A stretch of 64,000 nt of DNA, from contig NZ_VISE01000001.1 in the NCBI RefSeq assembly GCF_007827275.1, positions 3,162,001 through 3,226,000 on the forward strand. Direction: 5' to 3'. Numbering within the stretch: the first letter of the stretch is position 1; each line of letters opens with the position of its first letter. A program made the translations under genes and the position numbers. This stretch comes from Gillisia sp. Hel_I_86 (GTDB lineage Bacteria > Bacteroidota > Bacteroidia > Flavobacteriales > Flavobacteriaceae). Shown piece by piece: positions 36,094-45,750 of the stretch. The notes below the pieces were generated by a model. The model did not search any database and was not told the DNA's origin. It saw nothing but the letters and a program-made list of their open reading frames with translations.

Positions 36094-38080
36094 GTGTGTC
36101 CTGTGTTGCTTCGGGATACAATTTAAGTAAAATTGAGGAGCAACAAAACTGTAATTGAGATGAGAGTCTCATAATTTTCTGGAAACGACCCCGGCATTTG
36201 TTTCGGGTGGAAACACGCAAGAAGATTTTGGGGATTGGTCTCTCGGCTGGGATGTTTAGGCATACCGGTCAAACCGCCTTATGGGGCTTACCTTTCACGG
36301 GTTGGTCTTGAGCGATAAGGTCAAAGGCGCTACTGCCACTTGTAGGGTAATGTAGTTTGCTATGGTGGGGGTAAAGAAGCTGAACGAGATGTGAGTGAAC
36401 CCTTGTAGAAGTGTCGTAAACAACTTTAGTATTGTCAAAATCGAGGGATGGGCGGTCCCGAGAGACAGGACTTGACGGGAGTAACCTATTTACTGGTCAA
36501 GTGGCAATCGGCATAAAGAGGGCAGGAGCTTTACTTACGGCTCAATTACGGAACAGGAGAAGCTAATGGCAGGTGCGAAAATTCCACAACCCCGAAGGGC
36601 AAGGAAGAAATTAGCCATACGTGCCATTAGTGACGGATTATCCCGTAGTAGCGATGAGCATCCTGTAATGGGATGGGAGCGAAGGGGCTGACTTAACAGT
36701 TTTAACTTGTATTACAACTAATGTAGATTAGGATGATTTTCAAAGAGAAACAAAAGTCGCAACCGATAGATAAGCGACAGGTAATGGAAGCCTTTAAGAA
36801 GGTACGCAGTAACAAGGGTGCATCGGGTGTCGATAAAGTATCGATTTCCGAAGTGTCCGCTCGCCCTATGAAATACCTTTATCCCGTATGGAACAGGTTA
36901 GCGAGTGGAAGTTACTTTCCCAAGCCCGTTCGCGAAGTAGAAATACCCAAAGCAGATGGCAGGATACGGAAACTGGGCATCCCGACGGTACAAGACCGAA
37001 CGGCTCAAATGGTAATTAGAGAGGAGCTGGAGCAGCTTGCAGATAAGCGGTTCAGCAAAAGTTCCTTTGGCTATCGACCGAACAAATCGGCGCACCAAGC
37101 CATAAAGCAATGCAGGGAAAACTGTATGGCGATGGATTGGGCAATAGATTTGGACATCAAGAGTTTTTTTGATGAGATAGACCACGATTTAATGCTCAAA
37201 GCATTGGGTCACTTTACCAAAGAGAAGCACATTCACTTGTACGTGACACGTTGGTTAAAAGCCAGTGTCCAAAAGAAAGATGGGAGTGTTCATCCCCGTA
37301 GCAAAGGCACACCACAGGGAGGTGTTATAAGCCCATTATTGGCAAACATTTTCCTAGACGTTGTTTTTGACAAATGGATTGAACAGCACCATCCCGAAGT
37401 AAAGTTTGAACGATATGCAGATGATATTATCATCCATTGTGCAAACTTCAAACAAGCCCTGCGGACTTTGGAAGCGGTAAAAGCCAGATTTGAGCAATGC
37501 AAGTTGCAGATAAAGAAAGGCAAGAGCAATATTGTTTATTGCAAGCGCAACCAAAAGAAGCACCCACCGTTCAAGGTCCACTATGTAACCTTCAGTTTTT
37601 TAGGTTTTACATTCAAACCAAGAATGGTAAAGGGCTACTACGGGAACTTTCATTTGGGTTTCACGCCCGCCATCAGCCGCCAAAGTCAAAAGCGAATCAA
37701 TCAAACCTTGTTCAAGATGAAACTGCACCGTATGGTTCACTTGCGCCTGCCCGATTTGGCAGGCATTATAGCGAACAAAGTACGAGGGTGGATTCATTAT
37801 TACGGCAAGGTGCGAATGAGCGAACTACATTATGTGTTCCGCTTTTTGAATATGCGACTGGCTAAATGGGTACGCAACAAATATCGGCGATTTAGGCGTA
37901 AACATTGGTTCTTTGCCTACAAATGGTTACAGGAGACTGCCAAGCAGTTTCCCAATCTATTTGTGCATTGGCAATATGGTTTTACGCCTTAGACTTGTTA
38001 AGAAGAGCCGTATGATGTGAGAGCATCACGTACGGTTCTGAGAGAGGTTTAGGGGTGCAATTCCCCTTTACCTACTCGAC
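36094..38080 (+). mobile_element. Group II intron 1
   Basis: 1987 bp. 5' end GTGTGTCCTG, domain V near 38003-38036 (GAGCCGTATGATGTGAGAGC followed by ATCACGTACGGTTC), domain VI and 3' end CTACTCGAC. The 640 bp before the ORF are ribozyme domains I-IV. Sits after GTT-ATGTGG-CGTT downstream of site a7. Identical in length to intron 2. Confidence 0.92.
36733..37992 (+). CDS. ltrA: Group II intron reverse transcriptase/maturase (intron 1)
   Basis: 419 aa. RT domain with SNKGASGVDKVSI, YRPNKSAHQAIKQC, QGGVISPLLANIFL and catalytic FERYADDIII; maturase (GIIM) domain VRGWIHYYGKVRMSELHYVF. No DNA endonuclease domain after the maturase, as in bacterial class C introns, which prime on the replication fork and choose sites next to DNA hairpins. 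The ORF lies in domain IV of the intron. Same protein as at 41602. Confidence 0.95.
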   Translation: MIFKEKQKSQPIDKRQVMEAFKKVRSNKGASGVDKVSISEVSARPMKYLYPVWNRLASGSYFPKPVREVEIPKADGRIRKLGIPTVQDRTAQMVIREELEQLADKRFSKSSFGYRPNKSAHQAIKQCRENCMAMDWAIDLDIKSFFDEIDHDLMLKALGHFTKEKHIHLYVTRWLKASVQKKDGSVHPRSKGTPQGGVISPLLANIFLDVVFDKWIEQHHPEVKFERYADDIIIHCANFKQALRTLEAVKARFEQCKLQIKKGKSNIVYCKRNQKKHPPFKVHYVTFSFLGFTFKPRMVKGYYGNFHLGFTPAISRQSQKRINQTLFKMKLHRMVHLRLPDLAGIIANKVRGWIHYYGKVRMSELHYVFRFLNMRLAKWVRNKYRRFRRKHWFFAYKWLQETAKQFPNLFVHWQYGFTP

Positions 38081-38081
38081 T

Positions 38082-38513
38082 TTATTTGTTTAGCTCTTTT
38101 GCATAGGATTCAATTCCTTTGATTCCCATATTTCCAGCTCCTTTAAATGCTTCTTTTGCTTGATTAGCACTTTCTATGTCTTTTGCATGAAAAGTCCACT
38201 TCCAATTAACTACGGTTTTCCCTTTTTCATCAGTTAAAACTTTCATACTGCCTATCAAATCATCAATGTCAGGAACCATGTTTTGTTTGATAAATGCGTA
38301 TTTGAATTCCTTATTTTCGTTGTCAATTTTCAAAACTTCTTCGATAATATCTCCTTGTTCTGTTCCGCAAATTCGAGTATTTCCTTTTAATTCACAAGTT
38401 TTTATCATTTCAGGAAACCATTTGTCTACATTTTTTACTGAACCAATAATTTTCCATGCATCTTCTGGATTTACATCAATTGTAAGCGTTACTTGTTGTT
38501 CTGTTTTAATCAT
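38082..38513 (-). CDS. SRPBCC / START-like domain protein (cassette 8)
   Basis: 143 aa. Typical opening EQQVTLTIDVNPEDAWKIIG and fold pattern DKWFPEMIKTCELKGN, VVNWKWTFHAKDI, ending in a long amphipathic helix (FKGAGNMGIKGIESYAKELN). These proteins bind hydrophobic ligands in a cavity. Its stop codon is one base from the group II intron end, so the intron lies just past the 3' end of the gene. An AraC regulator gene lies upstream in the same cassette. Confidence 0.82.
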   Translation of the reverse strand: MIKTEQQVTLTIDVNPEDAWKIIGSVKNVDKWFPEMIKTCELKGNTRICGTEQGDIIEEVLKIDNENKEFKYAFIKQNMVPDIDDLIGSMKVLTDEKGKTVVNWKWTFHAKDIESANQAKEAFKGAGNMGIKGIESYAKELNK

Positions 38514-38585
38514 TTTTTCTATTTTAGTTATTAATAGTGCAAAGATTAAAAAGTAAATTCGTAAATAGTTTTCTGTTTAATCCAT

Positions 38586-39440
38586 TTACTTGACCAAGTG
38601 TTTCAATCGATAATGTTTTGGAGAAATTTTATATTTAGATTGGAATAGCCTAGTGAAATGTGAAGTATTATTAAATCCAACATCAAAGCAAACAGTACTA
38701 ATTGGGTTATTAGAAAGTCTGATTAATTCAGCGGCCTTTTCTAATTTTTTATTTCTAAAATAATTTGCGGGGGTTTGATTATATTCCTCTTTAAACCTTC
38801 TGAGAAAAGTAGAGCGACTTAAAGCACAGACCTTAGCGAGTTCATTTATATCTGTTTGAAGATAAAGATGAGAAGTAACAATCTCTTTAAATGAATATTT
38901 ATCAGGAGTGAATAAGTTGGCTAGTATATCTAAAACTGTGTCTTCTTCTTGAGTTTTGAGAAGAAGGTGCATTAATTCTTTTAATTTAATAATTAGTAAT
39001 TCATTATCTACTAATTCGTCATTGTCAAAATAAAACAATAAGCTATCAAAGTATTTTAGTAGTAATGTATTTCCTTTGATTTTTGTTGCGTTAGATTTTG
39101 GGTTTCTGTTGTTAGCATTTTTAAATAGATCAGGAATCTTATCATCATAAATCAACTTTAAAGTTTCTGGATGAAAATGAATGGTAATTAATTCAGAATA
39201 GGAATCCTGAGTTGTGTTTTTTATTTTGGTTAAGTAATTACCACATTTCTCTAAGACAGCTTCTCCTTGATTGGTTGTTATTCGATTTATTGAGGATATC
39301 GTTTCTTGTTGCCCACTAATTACATATGAAAGACAAGCCTCATTATTCATTTTATTATTAACTTCAAAAGGAGCTTTTAAAGTTATCTTACTGAATACCT
39401 CTTTATTCAGAAGTGAAAAAGTTTTGTTATGAATAATCAT
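38586..39440 (-). CDS. AraC-family transcriptional regulator (cassette 8)
   Basis: 284 aa. C-terminal AraC domain with two helix-turn-helices: INELAKVCALSRSTFLRRFK and ISTVCFDVGFNNTSHFTRLF, then YKISPKHYR. The N-terminal 170 residues are an AraC ligand-sensing region of no recognised type. It is 72 bp upstream of the SRPBCC gene and may control it (inference). Rare example of a regulator as cassette cargo. Confidence 0.88.
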   Translation of the reverse strand: MIIHNKTFSLLNKEVFSKITLKAPFEVNNKMNNEACLSYVISGQQETISSINRITTNQGEAVLEKCGNYLTKIKNTTQDSYSELITIHFHPETLKLIYDDKIPDLFKNANNRNPKSNATKIKGNTLLLKYFDSLLFYFDNDELVDNELLIIKLKELMHLLLKTQEEDTVLDILANLFTPDKYSFKEIVTSHLYLQTDINELAKVCALSRSTFLRRFKEEYNQTPANYFRNKKLEKAAELIRLSNNPISTVCFDVGFNNTSHFTRLFQSKYKISPKHYRLKHLVK

Positions 39441-39479
39441 GTAATAGTGTAATAGTAAGGTTTTTTTTAACTTGCTACT

Positions 39480-39605
39480 AACGGTCTTGTTTAACGCAAG
39501 TGGCGTGGAGTAGGGACGATTTCTTGTCGGATTTGTTGTTTGTTAATTGGTCTCTAAAATAACACTTTTCACAATAATACCCGCTATTTGCTGTTAAACG
39601 ATGTT
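39480..39605. repeat. attC-like site a8
   Basis: Complete consensus site, uninterrupted. Left flank GCTACTAAC does not pair with the start of the preceding cassette (GTTATGTGG), unlike most cassettes. Confidence 0.8.
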
Positions 39606-39729
39606 GTTAACAGGAACTACAGTTCTAATTACGTTTTTGAAACTACAAATTATTAGTACAAATCTTGATTTCCCAAATTATTATTTTTCTTAAATAGTCC
39701 TAAATAATGATACATTTTTAGTGGAAGTT

Positions 39730-40482
39730 TTAATTCGTGATTATTGGATAGAAGATACAGTAAGTCATTCCCAAATTGAAAGCCAAATGACATATTATTG
39801 CTCCTAAAATCGAACCTGAACGTTTTCTGCAAACGTAAAATAAAATACTTACGATAAACATACTTAAAACCCATATCAGAGTTGGTACGAAAAGGAATTC
39901 CCATTTTTGATTGTGAAAGACTAATCCAAAATGTGAAATATGTACAGTAGCAAATGCTAAACTATCTATTAAAGATGCCTTTCTGTTACCCAAGGAATTT
40001 GCAAAACTTGAATGGACTATTCCTCTGAAAAAAAGTTCTTCTCCAATCGGGCTAAATGTCATTGCAATTAAGGCTGAAATACCGAACATTATAAGCTTAC
40101 TCTTCTCGTCGATTGTTTGAGGAATATTATAAGATTTCCCAATATAGTTGTACCAATTTTCGTAAGAATTACCGTAAAACGTTTCTCCAACGAAGTAAAG
40201 TAAAATGCTAAAAACAATACCAATTAAAAAAGCAATAATTAACCAACGATTATTCGATGGTTTTTTAATACCGATTTTCTTTCTGCCGTACTTACTTAAA
40301 AACACGAACGGTGCGATAGCCATAATAAGCATAGTTATTCCTACATATTGCATATTGCCTATTACGTTACCGTGCAAGACCAAAATAATACGAGGAATAC
40401 ATAATAGAAGAATTAAAAAAAATCCAAATTTCCAGTTGAAATTGAAAATTTTACTCCATATGGGTTTTAATTCATTGTCCAT
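39730..40482 (-). CDS. CPBP-family intramembrane metalloprotease (cassette 9)
   Basis: 250 aa, about seven membrane helices. The ABI/CPBP signature is present: GEELFFRGIV (EExxxR motif), LAFATVHISHFG (FxxxH-like) and GAIICHLAFNLG (final HxxxN/H). These are CAAX-protease homologues of the inner membrane; in bacteria several protect from own bacteriocins or act in signalling. Start MDNELKPIWSKIFNFNWKFG. Single gene in the cassette between sites a8 and a9. Confidence 0.88.
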   Translation of the reverse strand: MDNELKPIWSKIFNFNWKFGFFLILLLCIPRIILVLHGNVIGNMQYVGITMLIMAIAPFVFLSKYGRKKIGIKKPSNNRWLIIAFLIGIVFSILLYFVGETFYGNSYENWYNYIGKSYNIPQTIDEKSKLIMFGISALIAMTFSPIGEELFFRGIVHSSFANSLGNRKASLIDSLAFATVHISHFGLVFHNQKWEFLFVPTLIWVLSMFIVSILFYVCRKRSGSILGAIICHLAFNLGMTYCIFYPIITN

Positions 40483-40510
40483 AATTTATTCTAAATTTTC
40501 GGTTTTCTCG

Positions 40511-40626
40511 ATGCTTGATTAATGCTAATTGCGGGAGTAGGGATGAAGATTTATTGGTTTAGTTGATTAACATATTTGGTCTCTAAAATAATAATTTTCA
40601 GCCTTCTCACTGTTTGCCATAGCGTT
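40511..40626. repeat. attC-like site a9, degenerate
   Basis: Recognisable by GCGGGAGTAGGGATGAAG, TTTGGTCTCTAAAATAA and the GTTGTT right end, but the left core AAC and inner stem are lost. Confidence 0.5.
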
Positions 40627-40826
40627 GTTGTTAACGAAAGTAACCTAAGATTTTTCTTTTTTAAATTTTTCAAGTCTGTATTTAATTTGAACAGATTTAC
40701 TTTTGTGAACTTTTACCTAAAAAATAATACCTCATTTTTATGTTAATTATCATTCTTTCTAAGTTTTATAATTGTCGCCTGTTTTTTTTCTTAAAAGACA
40801 AAAATTATTCAGTAGTTCTTGTTTAC
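40627..40826. other. Short ORF-less cassette between a9 and a10
   Basis: About 200 bp, AT-rich, starting GTTAACGAAAG and ending TTTACAAC. No gene and no GAGTAAGAGTC motif seen. Confidence 0.5.
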
Positions 40827-40952
40827 AACGGTCTTGTTTAACGCAAGTGGCGTGGAATTAGGACGCGAACTTGTCGGCTTTGTTGTTTTTTACTTGGTCT
40901 CTAAAATAAAACTTTTCAGCAAACTGCCCGCTATTTGCGCTTAACCGATGTT
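40827..40952. repeat. attC-like site a10
   Basis: Complete length but mixed: left inner box GTTTAACGC, right GCGCTTAACC. Followed 10 bp later by group II intron 2. Confidence 0.75.
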
Positions 40953-40962
40953 ACCCAACGTT

Positions 40963-42949
40963 GTGTGTCCTGTGTTGCTTCGGGATACAATTTAAGTAAA
41001 ATTGAGGAGCAACAAAACTGTAATTGAGATGAGAGTCTCATAATTTTCTGGAAACGACCCCGGCATTTGTTTCGGGTGGAAACACGCAAGAAGGTTTTGG
41101 GGATTGGTCTCTCGGCTGGGATGTTTAGGCATACCGGTCAAACCGCCTTATGGGGCTTACCTTTCACGGGTTGGTCTTGAGCGATAAGGTCAAAGGCGCT
41201 ACTGCCACTTGTAGGGTAATGTAGTTTGCTATGGTGGGGGTAAAGAAGCTGAACGAGATGTGAGTGAACCCTTGTAGAAGTGTCGTAAACAACTTTAGTA
41301 TTGTCAAAATCGAGGGATGGGCGGTCCCGAGAGACAGGACTTGACGGGAGTAACCTATTTACTGGTCAAGTGGCAATCGGCATAAAGAGGGCAGGAGCTT
41401 TACTTACGGCTCAATTACGGAACAGGAGAAGCTAATGGCAGGTGCGAAAATTCCACAACCCCGAAGGGCAAGGAAGAAATTAGCCATACGTGCCATTAGT
41501 GACGGATTATCCCGTAGTAGCGATGAGCATCCTGTAATGGGATGGGAGCGAAGGGGCTGACTTAACAGTTTTAACTTGTATTACAACTAATGTAGATTAG
41601 GATGATTTTCAAAGAGAAACAAAAGTCGCAACCGATAGATAAGCGACAGGTAATGGAAGCCTTTAAGAAGGTACGCAGTAACAAGGGTGCATCGGGTGTC
41701 GATAAAGTATCGATTTCCGAAGTGTCCGCTCGCCCTATGAAATACCTTTATCCCGTATGGAACAGGTTAGCGAGTGGAAGTTACTTTCCCAAGCCCGTTC
41801 GCGAAGTAGAAATACCCAAAGCAGATGGCAGGATACGGAAACTGGGCATCCCGACGGTACAAGACCGAACGGCTCAAATGGTAATTAGAGAGGAGCTGGA
41901 GCAGCTTGCAGATAAGCGGTTCAGCAAAAGTTCCTTTGGCTATCGACCGAACAAATCGGCGCACCAAGCCATAAAGCAATGCAGGGAAAACTGTATGGCG
42001 ATGGATTGGGCAATAGATTTGGACATCAAGAGTTTTTTTGATGAGATAGACCACGATTTAATGCTCAAAGCATTGGGTCACTTTACCAAAGAGAAGCACA
42101 TTCACTTGTACGTGACACGTTGGTTAAAAGCCAGTGTCCAAAAGAAAGATGGGAGTGTTCATCCCCGTAGCAAAGGCACACCACAGGGAGGTGTTATAAG
42201 CCCATTATTGGCAAACATTTTCCTAGACGTTGTTTTTGACAAATGGATTGAACAGCACCATCCCGAAGTAAAGTTTGAACGATATGCAGATGATATTATC
42301 ATCCATTGTGCAAACTTCAAACAAGCCCTGCGGACTTTGGAAGCGGTAAAAGCCAGATTTGAGCAATGCAAGTTGCAGATAAAGAAAGGCAAGAGCAATA
42401 TTGTTTATTGCAAGCGCAACCAAAAGAAGCACCCACCGTTCAAGGTCCACTATGTAACCTTCAGTTTTTTAGGTTTTACATTCAAACCAAGAATGGTAAA
42501 GGGCTACTACGGGAACTTTCATTTGGGTTTCACGCCCGCCATCAGCCGCCAAAGTCAAAAGCGAATCAATCAAACCTTGTTCAAGATGAAACTGCACCGT
42601 ATGGTTCACTTGCGCCTGCCCGATTTGGCAGGCATTATAGCGAACAAAGTACGAGGGTGGATTCATTATTACGGCAAGGTGCGAATGAGCGAACTACATT
42701 ATGTGTTCCGCTTTTTGAATATGCGACTGGCTAAATGGGTACGCAACAAATATCGGCGATTTAGGCGTAAACATTGGTTCTTTGCCTACAAATGGTTACA
42801 GGAGACTGCCAAGCAGTTTCCCAATCTATTTGTGCATTGGCAATATGGTTTTACGCCTTAGACTTGTTAAGAAGAGCCGTATGATGTGAGAGCATCACGT
42901 ACGGTTCTGAGAGAGGTTTAGGGGTGCAATTCCCCTTTACCTACTCGAC
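40963..42949 (+). mobile_element. Group II intron 2
   Basis: 1987 bp; same ends and domains as intron 1 with one difference noticed near 41093. Inserted after GTT-ACCCAA-CGTT, the same spacing from site a10 as intron 1 from a7. Confidence 0.92.
41602..42861 (+). CDS. ltrA: Group II intron reverse transcriptase/maturase (intron 2)
   Basis: 419 aa, same predicted protein as at 36733-37992, including FERYADDIII and the GIIM domain; intact. The two introns lie in the same orientation, opposite to cassette gene transcription. Confidence 0.95.
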   Translation: MIFKEKQKSQPIDKRQVMEAFKKVRSNKGASGVDKVSISEVSARPMKYLYPVWNRLASGSYFPKPVREVEIPKADGRIRKLGIPTVQDRTAQMVIREELEQLADKRFSKSSFGYRPNKSAHQAIKQCRENCMAMDWAIDLDIKSFFDEIDHDLMLKALGHFTKEKHIHLYVTRWLKASVQKKDGSVHPRSKGTPQGGVISPLLANIFLDVVFDKWIEQHHPEVKFERYADDIIIHCANFKQALRTLEAVKARFEQCKLQIKKGKSNIVYCKRNQKKHPPFKVHYVTFSFLGFTFKPRMVKGYYGNFHLGFTPAISRQSQKRINQTLFKMKLHRMVHLRLPDLAGIIANKVRGWIHYYGKVRMSELHYVFRFLNMRLAKWVRNKYRRFRRKHWFFAYKWLQETAKQFPNLFVHWQYGFTP

Positions 42950-42955
42950 TTTTTA

Positions 42956-44794
42956 CTAGTTTAATTTATCTTCTATAGTTCGATATAAATTCAAAAACTC
43001 ATCTTCGTTTCCATCATCCCAAGTCATTTTTAATTCTTTCAAGGTCAAATTCGGGTAATGCTTTTCAGCTACACTTTTTCCTCCAAGTCTCGCTCTTATT
43101 GTTGTGTCAGGGTGGCTTTTACATAGGTTTTTAGCATGTTCAAAATCCCCATACGCTAGGTTGCTTCCCGGGACAAGTCTTTCTAATGCAGTTGGATGAA
43201 TATAATTTTCTAATAAGCGTTTTTTAGTAATTTGAAAATCTGTATTTTCTATTAATCCATATTTAACCAACGCAGTTAGATTCGGAGAAACTTGAGTCAA
43301 ATTTTCCTTATCACTATCTAATAATATAAAAAATGGTTTTCCAAGTTTTGTAAAAAGGTCAAGATTAACCCAATGTTTTACTTCTCCGCAACCTCCAATT
43401 GGTATAATGTTGATGTTTAGTTCATCAAAAGTATTATCTATAAGATTATTTTGCTTGTATATCCTTGCCTGATGATGCATAGCAACCACGTCACTTATTC
43501 CTTCTACAAGAAATAAAAGTCTTGAAGTTGAAAACAATGGTGTAAATGTATTATCTGGCTTTATGCCTAAATCGATTGCCAAGTGTTTGTAATTAACATC
43601 GGTTTGGTTTACAGTATATATATATTCTGGATTTGAAATGTGAATAATGTTTTCACGCTTAGTGTTTCCAACAATTGTTGGTGAATGTGTTGAAGTTATT
43701 ACTTGGTATCCATTGGTAGATAATGAGTTTAGTTTATCAAAAAGATTTTCTTGTGCAGAAGGATGTAAGAAAGTTTCAGGTTCTTCAAATCCAAATATGA
43801 TTTTCTGACTTTCATCTTTTTTGTCTGATTCTGCTAAATACTCAAAATAGGACATCATAGTAATTCTTCTAAATCCATCTCCTCTAGAACTCAATGGGAT
43901 TTCATCTCCCGAAGAAGTGGTTATGAAAGAAGTGTTGATTAATTTACTCCAGTCAAATGATATTTTAGGTTCAACTTTTTCCGTTGATTTCACCACATCA
44001 TTTATTTTATCCGTTACTTTTTCTAATACTCCTTCTAATTGAGTCCGTACAGTTGTTTCAATTAAATCTGTATCGACTTTCTCTTTAATGAGATTAAAAG
44101 CCATATCCTTAAAGTATTTTTGAATAGCATTGTCAGTATCAGAAAGAGACGTGTCGGCTTTGAAATATTGAAATGAGGGTAAATTTCTTTTTATAGAATC
44201 CCCTATAGCTTTTATTTTAGTAGTTCCCGCACTTGGGATTTCTATTGTTTCATATTCAAATTCTATATTGTTAGTTTGATTGTAATCTCTTAATTTTTCT
44301 CGTTTTTCTACATTGTTGTAATCTTGCCCATTACCTTTTGATGTTTCTATTCCATTTGCTACACATTGAGCAATTAATTGGGCTTCTGTTTTGAAAATAA
44401 AATCATTAGCACCTTCATATTTCTTTCTAATGATATAAGTTTTTGGTTTAGAAATATTCTGTCCATTTATTTTCCAAATTTTTTTCCAAACTAATAGATT
44501 ATCTTCATTAGTCAATTCTTCATTTTCGATATTTGTAAATATTTCTTCACCAAGTTTGTATTCTTCATTTTGACAATCAAACATTAATTCAATAACTAAT
44601 TCTGTGTCTTGAGATGAAACATTAAAATCCGAAAGAATAAGCGTTCTATTATTTAGGACTGTATCAATTGCTAATAAAATGGTAGATTTCCCTGCGTCAT
44701 TTTGTCCTACAATAGCATTGAATAATTCAAAGTTAATATTCGCTGTTCCATTTATCCCTTTGAAATTAGTTATACCAAGTTTTTTTAAAATCAT
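42956..44794 (-). CDS. OLD-family ATP-dependent endonuclease (cassette 11)
   Basis: 612 aa. N-terminal SMC/ABC-type ATPase: Walker A in AIVGQNDAGKSTILL, signature PLSSRGDGFRRI, Walker B KIIFGFEEPETFLHP, and ITSTHSPTIV. C-terminal TOPRIM domain: LFLVEGISDVVAMHHQ, NIIPIGGCGEV, FILLDSDKENLTQ. Start MILKKLGITNFKGING. OLD nucleases act in anti-phage defence. No UvrD-like GajB partner or retron follows, so it looks like a stand-alone class 1 OLD. It ends 6 bp from the group II intron. Confidence 0.92.
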   Translation of the reverse strand: MILKKLGITNFKGINGTANINFELFNAIVGQNDAGKSTILLAIDTVLNNRTLILSDFNVSSQDTELVIELMFDCQNEEYKLGEEIFTNIENEELTNEDNLLVWKKIWKINGQNISKPKTYIIRKKYEGANDFIFKTEAQLIAQCVANGIETSKGNGQDYNNVEKREKLRDYNQTNNIEFEYETIEIPSAGTTKIKAIGDSIKRNLPSFQYFKADTSLSDTDNAIQKYFKDMAFNLIKEKVDTDLIETTVRTQLEGVLEKVTDKINDVVKSTEKVEPKISFDWSKLINTSFITTSSGDEIPLSSRGDGFRRITMMSYFEYLAESDKKDESQKIIFGFEEPETFLHPSAQENLFDKLNSLSTNGYQVITSTHSPTIVGNTKRENIIHISNPEYIYTVNQTDVNYKHLAIDLGIKPDNTFTPLFSTSRLLFLVEGISDVVAMHHQARIYKQNNLIDNTFDELNINIIPIGGCGEVKHWVNLDLFTKLGKPFFILLDSDKENLTQVSPNLTALVKYGLIENTDFQITKKRLLENYIHPTALERLVPGSNLAYGDFEHAKNLCKSHPDTTIRARLGGKSVAEKHYPNLTLKELKMTWDDGNEDEFLNLYRTIEDKLN

Positions 44795-44840
44795 ATGTTT
44801 ATTTTCAATTTGAAGTTCGAATTTTTTTTAGGTGAAGCAT

Positions 44841-44966
44841 AACGGTCTTGTTTAACGCAAGTGGCGTGGAATGGGGACGCGAACTTGTCGGCTTTGTTGT
44901 TTTTTCCTTGGTCTCTAAAATATTACTTTTTGTTCAAATACCCGCTATTTGCTGTTAAACGATGTT
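44841..44966. repeat. attC-like site a11
   Basis: Complete consensus site whose own flanks pair with each other (AAGCATAAC / GTTATGCTT), extending the palindrome outward. Confidence 0.82.
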
Positions 44967-45465
44967 ATGCTTTGTATGTTATCTTCTGCTCTTTGTGATT
45001 CTCTAGTAATTTGTTCAATAATTTTATAGAATAATATCTATTGCTCTGGATAAACTTTACAAATAAAGGTCTTAAATTATCTAACAATCCTTTAGATTTT
45101 GCTATTGATAACAAACCTAAAGTTCCAATACACTCAATATTGAAATTTTCAGCTATTGTCCGTGCTTTTTTATCATCTATTAGAAGAAATTGAGCATTCA
45201 GTTCTTTATAAAGGATTAATGATTCCGATTCTCCATAATCCATTATAAAAGTCAATTCGTTGAAACTGGATATTTTGACAACTTTTAGTTCAAAAAAACT
45301 TTTGATTTCCTTATAATATTCGGTGTTTTTCTTTAAAGTTATTTCTTCCCAAACTGCATTTGGTATTTTGATTTCATCGAACAAACTATTTAAAATCTCC
45401 AGCTTATCAATAATGGCAAGGGAAAAAATAGGCCCTGCATCGGCAATTACAAGTCCGTTTTTCAT
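44965..45465 (-). CDS. PIN-domain (DUF3368-like) toxin (cassette 12)
   Basis: 166 aa. PIN-like acidic residues in VIADAGPIFSLAIIDKLEIL, IPNAVWEEITLKKN, DYGESESLILYKEL and FLLIDDKKARTIAENF. PIN proteins cut RNA; DUF3368 members pair with UPF0175 antitoxins, as here. The stop overlaps the end of site a11. Cassette ends differ by one base (GTTATGCTT against GTTAGGCTT). Confidence 0.85.
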   Translation of the reverse strand: MKNGLVIADAGPIFSLAIIDKLEILNSLFDEIKIPNAVWEEITLKKNTEYYKEIKSFFELKVVKISSFNELTFIMDYGESESLILYKELNAQFLLIDDKKARTIAENFNIECIGTLGLLSIAKSKGLLDNLRPLFVKFIQSNRYYSIKLLNKLLENHKEQKITYKA

Positions 45466-45467
45466 TT

Positions 45468-45749
45468 CTATTTTAATTTTTCAATATCTTTTAGTACGTC
45501 TTTTTCTGTCAAGCTAGATATTGAAATTTTATTTTTGGAAAGTTCAGTCTCAAATTCTAATCGAGAAAGTCCAGAAAGTTGAGCGGCTTTACCAATGGTC
45601 AATTTTTGAATTTTATATAATTGAATGGCCAACATTATTTTAATACGTTTTTTTAAATCATTTTCTGATTCATTCAACGCCAAAAGAATATCGTACGGAA
45701 AATCTACAGATATGGTTTGATAATTCATCTTTTCAAGGTTTATTTTCAA
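45468..45749 (-). CDS. UPF0175-family antitoxin (cassette 12)
   Basis: 93 aa. Typical UPF0175 core: LKKRIKIMLAIQLYKIQKLT followed by IGKAAQLSGLSRLEFETELS, a small HTH-like domain. It precedes the PIN toxin by 2 bp. An IS200 copy begins only 1 bp before the start codon, so the native leader and promoter have been pushed 580 bp away; expression now depends on the IS or on a distant promoter. Confidence 0.85.
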   Translation of the reverse strand: MKINLEKMNYQTISVDFPYDILLALNESENDLKKRIKIMLAIQLYKIQKLTIGKAAQLSGLSRLEFETELSKNKISISSLTEKDVLKDIEKLK

Positions 45750-45750
45750 A

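Noticed and set aside
39653-39904. 83-residue ORF overlapping the CPBP protease gene
   Set aside because: Different frame over the 3' end of a well-supported gene.
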